From: GCA-2794515 sp034436155
GTDB taxonomy: Bacteria > Chloroflexota > Anaerolineae > Aggregatilineales > Phototrophicaceae
NCBI GenBank assembly: GCA_034436155.1
Contig: DAOTVP010000015.1
Location: 1-64,000 of the forward strand
Direction: 5' to 3'
DNA length: 64,000 bases
Shown here: one piece after another, positions 18,614 through 25,956 of the stretch
Layout of the letters: every line of letters starts with the position of its first letter
Position numbering within the stretch: position 1 is the first letter of the stretch
Position numbers and translations under genes: made by a program
The notes under the pieces: model-generated
The model's input: the letters and a program-made list of their open reading frames with translations, nothing else
What the model was told of the DNA's origin: nothing
Databases searched by the model: none

Positions 18614-20028
18614 TGTTGAATCGGTTATTCAAGCGTAAGCACGCTAAACGGGTGCTGGTCTTTGGCTTGGATTGTGCCAGTCCACACCTGATATTCGACC
18701 AATTTCACGCCGAATTGCCCCATTTTGCCCGTTTGATGGCGCATGGTACATGGGGTGAACTTGAATCATCCACACCGTGCATCACTGTCCCCGCGTGGTC
18801 GAGCATGATGACCAGTCGTGATGCGGGCGTGTTGGGCGTGTATGGCTTTCGTAATCGTGCCGATTATTCGTATGAGAATATGGTGACAGCCGATAGCACC
18901 CACATCCGACAACCGCGCTTATGGGATATTTTAGGTGCATCGGGCAAACAATCCACGGTGCTATCCGTCCCACAAACGTATCCAATTAAGCCGATAAACG
19001 GCACGATGTTGAGTTGCTTTCTGACTCCGAACACGCAAACGGCGTTCACGTATCCCGCTATCTTCAAAAATCAGGTGTTGAATATCGTCCCCGATTATGA
19101 ATTTGATGTCAAAGATTTTCGGACGGATGATAAAGCCCAATTGCACAAAAATTTACTGGCATTGCGTGATAAACAATTTCGGATGCTCAAATATGCACTC
19201 CAACACACCGAATGGGATTTTTTCATGCACGTTGATATTGCCCTAGACCGTATTCATCACGGTTTTTGGCGCTATCACGATCCCAAGCACCGTTTACATG
19301 ACCCCAATAGTCCGTTTGTCAATGTGATACGTGATTATTATCGCCTGCTCGATTCGCAATTGGGCGAAGTGTTAGCCCTGTTGGATGAGGACACGGTGGT
19401 TTTAGTCGTGAGTGACCACGGCGTTAAACGTATGGACGGCGGGATTTGCATTAACGAATGGTTATGGCGTGAAGGCTGGTTACATCTCAACAACCCACCC
19501 GCATTAGGTAACATCACCCCATTTGAAAAACTCGATGTGGATTGGTCAAAGACGCGGGCGTGGTCATCGGGTGGATATTATGCGCGGGTATTTTTGAACG
19601 TAGCAGGGCGTGAACCACAGGGGATTATCCCCAGTCACGATTATGCCCATGTGCGCGATGAATTAGCCGATGCTATCCGCCAAATTCGTGGGGTGAATGG
19701 TGAAATTTTGACGCATCGTGTTATCCGTCCAGAGGATGTATACGCCCAAGTCAACGGTATCGCGCCCGATTTGATGGTGTATTTTGGTGATTTATACTGG
19801 CGGGCAATCGGCAGTGTGGGGCATGGCGCACATTATACGCTCGAAAATGATACAGGCGCGGATGATGCCAATCATGATACACAAGGTATGTTCATCCTAT
19901 ACGACCCACAAGCCAAAGGGCAGGGGTGTGTGGTGGGCGAAAATTTGCTCAATATCGCGCCCACCATCTTAGATCTGATGAATCTCGAAATCCCCGCCGA
20001 CATGCAAGGACGCATTATCGGCGCGTAG
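18613..20028 (+). CDS. Alkaline-phosphatase-superfamily phosphodiesterase/nucleotide pyrophosphatase-like protein
   Basis: The 471-aa product shows the metal ligands and nucleophile of the type I phosphodiesterase branch. These are GLDCASP (Asp ligand), the Thr of CITVPAWSSMM as probable nucleophile, a Asp-x3-His-type site in DIALDRIHHGFW, VVSDHGVKRMDGG (Asp-His) and a late His in SVGHGAHYTLEN. It lacks a signal peptide, so it is probably cytoplasmic or membrane-associated through its basic N-terminus. The start overlaps the tatC stop (TGATG). Its 3' end overlaps the convergent DUF2085 gene by 14 bases. The substrate is unknown; phosphodiester or phosphonate hydrolysis is typical of the group. 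Confidence 0.85.
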   Translation: MLNRLFKRKHAKRVLVFGLDCASPHLIFDQFHAELPHFARLMAHGTWGELESSTPCITVPAWSSMMTSRDAGVLGVYGFRNRADYSYENMVTADSTHIRQPRLWDILGASGKQSTVLSVPQTYPIKPINGTMLSCFLTPNTQTAFTYPAIFKNQVLNIVPDYEFDVKDFRTDDKAQLHKNLLALRDKQFRMLKYALQHTEWDFFMHVDIALDRIHHGFWRYHDPKHRLHDPNSPFVNVIRDYYRLLDSQLGEVLALLDEDTVVLVVSDHGVKRMDGGICINEWLWREGWLHLNNPPALGNITPFEKLDVDWSKTRAWSSGGYYARVFLNVAGREPQGIIPSHDYAHVRDELADAIRQIRGVNGEILTHRVIRPEDVYAQVNGIAPDLMVYFGDLYWRAIGSVGHGAHYTLENDTGADDANHDTQGMFILYDPQAKGQGCVVGENLLNIAPTILDLMNLEIPADMQGRIIGA

Positions 20029-20773
20029 GTGGTAACAATCCCGCCCGACTTAATTTACGTTCTAATTGACGGCGCGTATCGCGCATGGCGAGTTCCAAGT
20101 AGGGGCAGGCTAACCACGCCGTCATCAACCCGAATAACCCGCCTGTGACCACCCGAAAAAACGGTGTCGTCTCGCGGACTTCCCACAAACTGAACGGCGG
20201 ATAACTCAATAATTGGCTACCACCATCGAGGGCAATCGGCAACACCCCCACAAACGCATACAACAACAATGGCACAGGGCGTAATTTGCGCCTTACAGAG
20301 GGGAGGGCATAAATCAGACCGCCGACCAACATCATGCCCCAAATCATGTTATCGCGCTCACATAATGCCATTTTGTATCCCATTTGTTCATTGCCCAGAA
20401 AGGTTTTATGCGCCAAAACCCAATCCAGCGTGAATTCCGATTCGGGCGCAAATTGCAATTGCGGGATATTGGCGGTATAGGCTTCATAAGACTTCACGCC
20501 GATGTCCGTTGTTTCGCGTGGATAAACGGCTTGTTCACCGAATAAAAAGAATGACCGAAATCCGAATTGATGACAAAATGGCGCGTATACCGTGTAAATG
20601 ACATGCGCGGGACCCGTTAAACCAACGCGCATCAAAATGGGCGCGGCAACAGGCAAACTGACGTAAATCGTCAACAAGATGAGCGCAATCCGCAACCAAT
20701 TGCGTGTCAGGCTGAGGACGGCTAAATTGGCGCGTAGGGCAAATGATTTTCTCTTGGCGGGTGGTTGTTGCAT
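20015..20773 (-). CDS. DUF2085 integral membrane protein
   Basis: The 252-aa protein has five or so predicted membrane helices and the DUF2085 landmarks: a Cys-His pair in VYAPFCHQFGFRSFFLFG, a second Cys at CERDNMIWG, and PIALDGGSQLL in the C-terminal half. The family has no defined biochemical function; the conserved Cys and His residues suggest metal or heme binding, which is inference. It is separated by 66 bases, including a palindrome, from the redox genes upstream on the same strand. Only a weak Shine-Dalgarno-like GGATA precedes its ATG. Confidence 0.8.
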   Translation of the reverse strand: MQQPPAKRKSFALRANLAVLSLTRNWLRIALILLTIYVSLPVAAPILMRVGLTGPAHVIYTVYAPFCHQFGFRSFFLFGEQAVYPRETTDIGVKSYEAYTANIPQLQFAPESEFTLDWVLAHKTFLGNEQMGYKMALCERDNMIWGMMLVGGLIYALPSVRRKLRPVPLLLYAFVGVLPIALDGGSQLLSYPPFSLWEVRETTPFFRVVTGGLFGLMTAWLACPYLELAMRDTRRQLERKLSRAGLLPPTRR

Positions 20774-20798
20774 AAGAATTTATCCTGTATAAATCTAT

Positions 20799-20826
20799 GT
20801 AAGGGCGCAACATGTTGCGCCCTTAC
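20799..20826. repeat. Perfect 28-bp palindrome
   Basis: The left half GTAAGGGCGCAACA is the exact reverse complement of the right half, with no loop. It lies between the TlpA-like gene and the DUF2085 gene, both on the minus strand. The GTAAGGGCG beginning links it to the dispersed GTAGGG family. Confidence 0.8.
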
Positions 20827-20839
20827 CAGATATCATGAT

Positions 20840-21370
20840 TTATGTATTAAGATACGGCGCAAGCGCACCGCGTACCGTGTCGAGGCGGATTGTACCATGA
20901 AAAATATACGTAATCACCCCTTGGGGTGAGATGATGAAGGTGGTGGGTTGTGTGCGTAGCCGATATAACCCCGCTATGCGCCCATCATCGATGCCAATGG
21001 GAAAAGTCAAACCGAGCGCCTCGCGCCACTGATTGACCAAATCGGGCGTGTCACCCAGATTTATCCCCAAAACGACCAAACCACGATTCCCAAATTCAGT
21101 ATAAAGGCGTTGTAAATCGGGCATTTCGATGATGCACGGTTCGCACCATGTCGCCCAAAAATTGAGGATAATCAGTTGACCGCGATAATCCTCTAATAAC
21201 GGAAAGGCGGGGGCAATCGCGTTGATTTCGGGGGCGATGGGACGGGCAGAATTGGGCAACCAGTACCCCGTAAAATCGGCACGATTCGGCAATCCTACGC
21301 CGATGATGATGACCAACCCGATGCCGATGAATACGGCGCTGATGAGGCTGTATAACAGGCGTTTTATCAT
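20840..21370 (-). CDS. Membrane-anchored TlpA-like thiol-disulfide oxidoreductase
   Basis: The 176-aa product has an N-terminal membrane anchor (LYSLISAVFIGIGLVIIIGVG) and a thioredoxin fold whose active site is NFWATWCEPCIIEMP (C-x2-C). A cis-Pro loop follows (LRTQPTTFIISPQG). Such proteins reduce disulfides outside the membrane, for example in cytochrome c maturation. The ATG overlaps the TGA of the upstream CcdA-TlpA fusion gene, so translation is coupled. The electron source is likely the CcdA part of that fusion. Confidence 0.9.
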   Translation of the reverse strand: MIKRLLYSLISAVFIGIGLVIIIGVGLPNRADFTGYWLPNSARPIAPEINAIAPAFPLLEDYRGQLIILNFWATWCEPCIIEMPDLQRLYTEFGNRGLVVLGINLGDTPDLVNQWREALGLTFPIGIDDGRIAGLYRLRTQPTTFIISPQGVITYIFHGTIRLDTVRGALAPYLNT

Positions 21371-23052
21371 GATGTTGCGGTGTTGATGAGGTCTGCGATG
21401 TCGGCATCGCTTAAGGGTCCTGCGTGATAGGCAATAATCACACCATTGGGGTCAATCAGATAGGTGGTGGGGTAGCCGATGACGTTGAATTGGGCTTGTA
21501 AATCGCCAGACGGGTCTAATACCAACGGAAAAGTGAGGGATAATTCCGCGCCGAATGCAGAAACGGCTTCTACCGATTCTTCGCGGTTGATTGCCACCAC
21601 CACAAATGACTCGCTATGGGTGATATAGGCATTCTGAAAAGCGGGCATCTCTTTTTTACACGGGGCGCAAGTGGTAAACCAAAAATTGAGCAACACCGTT
21701 TTGCCACGCAAATTCATCAGGCTGATAGTATCGCCTGTGGTTGTGAGCGCCGTGAAGTTGGGCGCGATTTGACCAACCGCCAACCCCACATTGGGGAGTT
21801 GGCGGGCGGTATCTTGAATCGAGCTGACATTTGCTGATAGCACCCCGCTTGGCGCGGATGCCTCTGGCGTGGCTTCGGGTTGAATATCATCCGCAGGTGC
21901 GGTCTGATTGCGTGCGCGGTGTTCTTCGACCAGCGTGTTATAATCTTCGCCACCGATGCACCGATTGAATTGGTCACTGCCGATTTCGCCCTGTTGCACG
22001 GCGAAGGCACATTCATCAAATGTGTAGGCGAAGCCGCCCAAATTACCTGATAGGCGTGCGCTGAGTTGTTGTAATTGACCACTGGCGACCAAAATCCCAA
22101 TCAGCACCAAAATCGCACCACTGACCAATTTGATTTTGTGCATGTGTTTATTCAGGCGGCGGAAAATGCCTTGTGTGCTATCCAACATCAATGCCGTGAT
22201 GAGGAACGGAATCCCCAAGCCCAAACTATATGCGGTGATGAGCATTGCCGATGTGCCGATGCTTTCTTGTTGTGCCGCCAATGTCATCGCCGCGCCGAGC
22301 GTGGGTCCAATGCAAGGCGACCATCCTGCCGCGAATACCACACCAAGTAACGCCGAGCCACCTAAGCCTTGTGTGCCAGCCGCCGCCATTTGCTTGCGCG
22401 TATCGGCGTACAACGTGACTTCGATCGTGTTCATGGCTTTATTCCAGAAATTGGCGGGTGTGGTGAATGCGCCACCTGCTACAAAAAATGTCCATAATAT
22501 AGCCAGTAACACCGCAGAAATGGCGATTGTCCATAACGGGATGCGGTCATCGCCAAACGGGATAACCGCGCCTGTGAATCCCCATACGATGATAACGGTG
22601 AAAAAGAGCGCCATCCCCAGCGAGAACATCGGGTTTTTAATCACCGATTCTTGTTTACGTAACCATCTGAAAATGGGCTGAAACGCGCCCATGAAATGTA
22701 ACCCTAAAAAGATGATAATCACCCCGCCAACCCGCCCGATGATGCCTTCGACGGTTCGGGTGCTACCAATTTGTTGGATGAATGCCGTTGCCAATATCGT
22801 CAACGCAACAAATACAAAGGTGAACCCCGCCACGAATGCCAACCCGTGAATAAACGTGCTAAGGCGCATGGCAGTTGTCCGACGCAGTTTTGCCGTGCCA
22901 CCTGCATTGGCGACAATATCCACCTGTGCCGATACCGAATAGGTCATCCGCCCGCCCATATAACTGATATACGCGGGGACGAGGGGCAATACACACGGGG
23001 ATAAAAATGAGACTAGCCCCACAAGGAAATTTATCAAGAGTTCTACAACCAC
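21367..23052 (-). CDS. CcdA (DsbD-like) electron transporter fused to a TlpA-type thioredoxin domain
   Basis: The product is about 561 aa. The N-terminal half is a CcdA-type membrane protein with FLSPCVLPLVPAYISYMGG and FAAGWSPCIGPTLGAAM, the two Cys-Pro motifs that carry electrons across the membrane. An unusually long spacer of about 70 residues (a Glu/Ala/Pro-rich linker near 395-430) leads to a C-terminal thioredoxin domain with FWFTTCAPCKKEMPAFQ and a cis-Pro loop (IGYPTTYLIDPNG). The design parallels DsbD: cytoplasmic electrons to an extracytoplasmic thioredoxin. The frame extends to a TTG at 23082, but GTG 23052 has a perfect GGAGG five bases upstream and is used here. Confidence 0.9.
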   Translation of the reverse strand: MVVELLINFLVGLVSFLSPCVLPLVPAYISYMGGRMTYSVSAQVDIVANAGGTAKLRRTTAMRLSTFIHGLAFVAGFTFVFVALTILATAFIQQIGSTRTVEGIIGRVGGVIIIFLGLHFMGAFQPIFRWLRKQESVIKNPMFSLGMALFFTVIIVWGFTGAVIPFGDDRIPLWTIAISAVLLAILWTFFVAGGAFTTPANFWNKAMNTIEVTLYADTRKQMAAAGTQGLGGSALLGVVFAAGWSPCIGPTLGAAMTLAAQQESIGTSAMLITAYSLGLGIPFLITALMLDSTQGIFRRLNKHMHKIKLVSGAILVLIGILVASGQLQQLSARLSGNLGGFAYTFDECAFAVQQGEIGSDQFNRCIGGEDYNTLVEEHRARNQTAPADDIQPEATPEASAPSGVLSANVSSIQDTARQLPNVGLAVGQIAPNFTALTTTGDTISLMNLRGKTVLLNFWFTTCAPCKKEMPAFQNAYITHSESFVVVAINREESVEAVSAFGAELSLTFPLVLDPSGDLQAQFNVIGYPTTYLIDPNGVIIAYHAGPLSDADIADLINTATS

Positions 23053-23164
23053 AACCGCCTCCACTATCACAATACAATACAACGTTTAGACGTTATGATA
23101 GATAAAAATCTTCCCACTCGGTAGTGTGATATGGCATATTTTGAATGTGATAATTGATGCGGGG

Positions 23165-23193
23165 TAGGGGATGTGGGCGCGGGTATCGCGCCC
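23165..23193. repeat. GTAGGGG-started hairpin
   Basis: Perfect arms GGGCGCG (23175-23181) and CGCGCCC (23187-23193) surround GGTAT, and GTAGGGG lies just upstream (from 23164). It is located between the cupin gene and the CcdA fusion. It resembles the dispersed palindromes but is more divergent. Confidence 0.5.
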
Positions 23194-23209
23194 GATGATG
23201 ACGCGATGA

Positions 23210-23554
23210 TTAGATTCTTGCCCGGACGAGTGCAACGTTCGCTTCGGCACATCTCGCGCCGTTGTTGCCAACAATCGTGCTGTGTCGGACATTAGCGGGG
23301 ATGTCTATGCGGTCACCTGAGCGCAATTGAACTTTTAGATTATCATCGGGGAGGTGAATTTCGAGCAACCCACTGACCACATATAACACGGTTTGGGTAT
23401 TATGAGAATGTACTGCTTGGCGTTGATTGGGTTTTGCATCCCACATATAGGGGCGGAGATTTTCTTTGTGCAACAAACGGGTGATTGCTGATTCACTTGG
23501 ATGTGTGCCACCTTGCCAACGTGTTACAATCACGGAGGGGGTTTTGTTTGCCAT
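23210..23554 (-). CDS. Small cupin-domain protein
   Basis: The 114-aa product is a single cupin barrel. Motif 1 is AVHSHNTQTVLYVVSGLLEIHLP, with two His and a later Glu. Motif 2 is GDRIDIPANVRHSTIVG, with its His. These residues would bind one metal ion. The longest frame starts at 23620, but ATG 23554 has GAGG about 8 bases upstream and gives a normal cupin start. The ligand or reaction cannot be deduced. It stands alone between the CcdA fusion and psuG. Confidence 0.8.
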   Translation of the reverse strand: MANKTPSVIVTRWQGGTHPSESAITRLLHKENLRPYMWDAKPNQRQAVHSHNTQTVLYVVSGLLEIHLPDDNLKVQLRSGDRIDIPANVRHSTIVGNNGARCAEANVALVRARI

Positions 23555-23683
23555 ATAATAATCCTCTAATAAAATAGTGTTGCCTTTAAGACGCTTCTTA
23601 TAGCTTGCACCGTGTTCCATCGTATCTCAATTTTTACAGAATTGCAAGTAGTCCATTTACAATTTTGGGATGTTACTTGTCAT

Positions 23684-24592
23684 TTATTGTCTCAATCGGG
23701 CGAATTCTGTCGCAATCTGCCCCGCGATGGTGGCATTATTGAGCAACAATGCCCGATTCGCGGTGCGTGATAAATCATCCGTTAATTCGCCGATGCGTTT
23801 GAGCAGAAATGGCGTGAGATGTTTGCCGATGATGCCCTGTTGGTCGGCTTCGTATTGGGCTTGCGCGATAGCATTCTCGGCAACATCGGATGGCAATTCA
23901 TGTTCATGCGGGACGGGTACAGTAACCAACATGCCGTGTGTCGCGCCGATTTGATGCGAGGCATGGATGACGCTGGCGACTTGGTGTGGGGTATCGAGCC
24001 GAATATCAATCGGCAAGCCACTTTCGCGGGTATAAAACGCGGGGAGTGAATCGACACCATAACCGATAATCGGCACGCCTTGCGTCTCTAACACCTCTAA
24101 CGTGAGGGGTAAATCGAGGATAGATTTCGCTCCTGCACACACCACCGTCACAGGTGTCCTGCCCAACTCGATTAAATCTGCCGATACATCAAACGGATGT
24201 CCACGATGTACCCCGCCGATACCGCCTGTGGCAAAAATTTTGATGCCCGCCATGTGTGCGATTATCATCGTACCTGCTACGGTGGTCGCGCCGTCCTGTT
24301 TTAGCCCGACCACGATGGGCAAATCGCGCCTGCTACACTTGCGGATAGATTCGGGGCGTTGACTGCCCAAATATTCAATGCCTTTTTCGCCGATGCCAAC
24401 CGTCATCTCGCCATTCAAAATGGCGATAGTGGCGGGAATAGCACCCGCTTGACGCACCGCGTTTTCCATCGCCAGCGCGATTTCGACATTTTGCGGATAG
24501 GGCAAACCATGCGCGATGACGGTGGATTCCAGCGCGACAACAGGATGATTGTGGTCTAGCGCATGTTGGACTTCGTTAGAAATGGTCAGCAT
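23684..24592 (-). CDS. psuG: Pseudouridine-5'-phosphate glycosidase
   Basis: PsuG splits pseudouridine 5'-phosphate into uracil and ribose 5-phosphate during RNA-derived pseudouridine breakdown. The 302-aa product matches the family throughout, with HPVVALESTVIAHGLPYPQN near the N-terminus, VGLKQDGATTVAGTM, FATGGIGGVHRGHPFDVSADL and CAGAKSILDLPLTLEVLETQG. The catalytic Lys, Glu and metal-binding Asp regions are present. AAAGGAG sits 5 bases before the ATG at 24592, so the longer frame to 24706 is rejected. The partner kinase PsuK is not encoded in this window. Confidence 0.93.
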   Translation of the reverse strand: MLTISNEVQHALDHNHPVVALESTVIAHGLPYPQNVEIALAMENAVRQAGAIPATIAILNGEMTVGIGEKGIEYLGSQRPESIRKCSRRDLPIVVGLKQDGATTVAGTMIIAHMAGIKIFATGGIGGVHRGHPFDVSADLIELGRTPVTVVCAGAKSILDLPLTLEVLETQGVPIIGYGVDSLPAFYTRESGLPIDIRLDTPHQVASVIHASHQIGATHGMLVTVPVPHEHELPSDVAENAIAQAQYEADQQGIIGKHLTPFLLKRIGELTDDLSRTANRALLLNNATIAGQIATEFARLRQ

Positions 24593-24670
24593 AATGACTC
24601 CTTTATCTGTACAGTGTGAATTATAATAGGCAACATGATGAATTGACATTGTAAGCATAAGGAACACATA

Positions 24671-25066
24671 ATGAGCGATATTCACGGCATATTTTTCAAT
24701 ACACAAATTTTATTCTCACTGGCGTTGGGGATATGGGCGGCGATTAACGCAGGGCGTGGACGATCGATTTCGGGCAACTTTTGGGGGGCGATCGCCACAT
24801 TTTCGGGGTTAGTCGCCATCACATTGGTGATGGGCATCATCATGACAGCGCAAGGTTTGCGCCCCAAAGACGGTCGCCTGATTTTATACTATCTGTATAT
24901 GGCGTTTTTATTGGTGATCATGCCCGGTTTGTTCACCATGTTACGCGGGCGAGATGATCGCGCTGCAGGGGTTGCCTTCGCAATTTTGGCATGGTTTAAC
25001 GCGGGTGTGGGGATTAGCATGGTAGACCGCCAAATTACGGGTCCGTGGGTGATGCCAATCGAATGA
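24671..25066 (+). CDS. Small membrane protein, function unknown
   Basis: The 131-aa product has four predicted membrane helices, around residues 10-27, 40-60, 73-91 and 100-118, and a GRGRS-containing basic loop. No family is recognised. AAGGAA lies about 6 bases before the ATG. It is divergent from psuG (78 bases) and upstream of a lipoprotein gene on the same strand. Confidence 0.6.
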   Translation: MSDIHGIFFNTQILFSLALGIWAAINAGRGRSISGNFWGAIATFSGLVAITLVMGIIMTAQGLRPKDGRLILYYLYMAFLLVIMPGLFTMLRGRDDRAAGVAFAILAWFNAGVGISMVDRQITGPWVMPIE

Positions 25067-25089
25067 ATATGTTGATACACCGATTTAAC

Positions 25090-25113
25090 GGACGCAATAT
25101 ATCGTGTCCCTAC
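25090..25113 (-). repeat. Dispersed palindrome, inverted copy
   Basis: Read on the minus strand this is GTAGGGACACGATATA followed by TTGCGTCC. It is an imperfect palindrome that mirrors the copy 17 bases further on. The two copies face each other with their GTAGGGAC ends. Confidence 0.65.
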
Positions 25114-25129
25114 ATATCCTCATTATCCC

Positions 25130-25153
25130 GTAGGGACGGCATATATGCCGTCC
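25130..25153 (+). repeat. Dispersed palindrome next to a lipoprotein start
   Basis: A perfect 20-bp palindrome with half-site GGACGGCATA (25134-25143) follows GTAG. It ends two bases before the chosen ATG of the lipoprotein gene. If the lipoprotein started further upstream, this repeat would be translated as an Arg-rich stretch ahead of the signal peptide. Confidence 0.75.
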
Positions 25154-25155
25154 GA

Positions 25156-25956
25156 ATGATACTCATCGCATGGACGTTATTGTTTTTAACTGCTTGCGAA
25201 TCTGAGCCGACTCCCTTCCCTGCCCAGATTGTAACATCCACACCCGATACAACCATCACAGAGAATACCCCAGTTCCTGTTACGCCATCGGTATCGGCTA
25301 TTCGCTATGGCATAGACCCATCATTGAGCAATATCTCCCTGATGATAGATGCGAATTACATCCAAATCCTATCACAAGCACCTATCACAAACGCTGATTT
25401 AGATGTAACCTACGACCTCGCACTCCGTTTAGGCGATGCAGACGGATGGTCACGCCTACCGAATCCTATCACCATTGGCGTGATATTGCGCCCATCATAC
25501 GCATTTGCCGATTTAATATGGCGTGCCATCGACCCACCCGAATGGATAGATACCATCGGCATCCATGGCGCGTTACCGTTGCATGATGGCACAACCCCCA
25601 TCATCATTCTACGCACCGATATGGCAAATTTGGGTAAACCGGACGGATTTACGCTCAATATGGGCGTGCAAAATATGATTGGCGAGGCGCAAATCCAAAC
25701 CCAATTGGGCGCATTGTTCATCGAAACACGCCCCATAGCCTTATCAAACGAGAATCGACTCGATTTGTGGAACAACGGCGCAGTCGATATGATGCTGGTA
25801 TCATGGTTGTCTGAATCAGAAAAAATCGCATGGGTGAATTTAGTCGGCGAAGCCAACCTATTGCCCCTATTTACCGCCCCGATGAGCTATATCGCCTCAT
25901 CCAACTTGAATGTGATTCTATCTGAAAATGGGTTGCCCCAGGTGATAGCCCCATGA
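25156..25956 (+). CDS. Putative lipoprotein, function unknown
   Basis: The product of about 266 aa begins with a hydrophobic segment ending in the lipobox LTAC (cysteine at residue 14 of the chosen form), then a Pro/Thr-rich linker and a mixed domain. That domain has a possible resemblance to a solute-binding type fold (VSAIRYGIDPSLSNISLMID, FIETRPIALSNENRLDLW), but no family is recognised. The start is uncertain. ATG 25156 gives a short signal sequence without a positive charge. The frame is open back to 25045, and an upstream start would add Arg residues encoded by the palindromic repeat. Its stop overlaps the next gene (ATGA). Confidence 0.6.
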   Translation: MILIAWTLLFLTACESEPTPFPAQIVTSTPDTTITENTPVPVTPSVSAIRYGIDPSLSNISLMIDANYIQILSQAPITNADLDVTYDLALRLGDADGWSRLPNPITIGVILRPSYAFADLIWRAIDPPEWIDTIGIHGALPLHDGTTPIIILRTDMANLGKPDGFTLNMGVQNMIGEAQIQTQLGALFIETRPIALSNENRLDLWNNGAVDMMLVSWLSESEKIAWVNLVGEANLLPLFTAPMSYIASSNLNVILSENGLPQVIAP

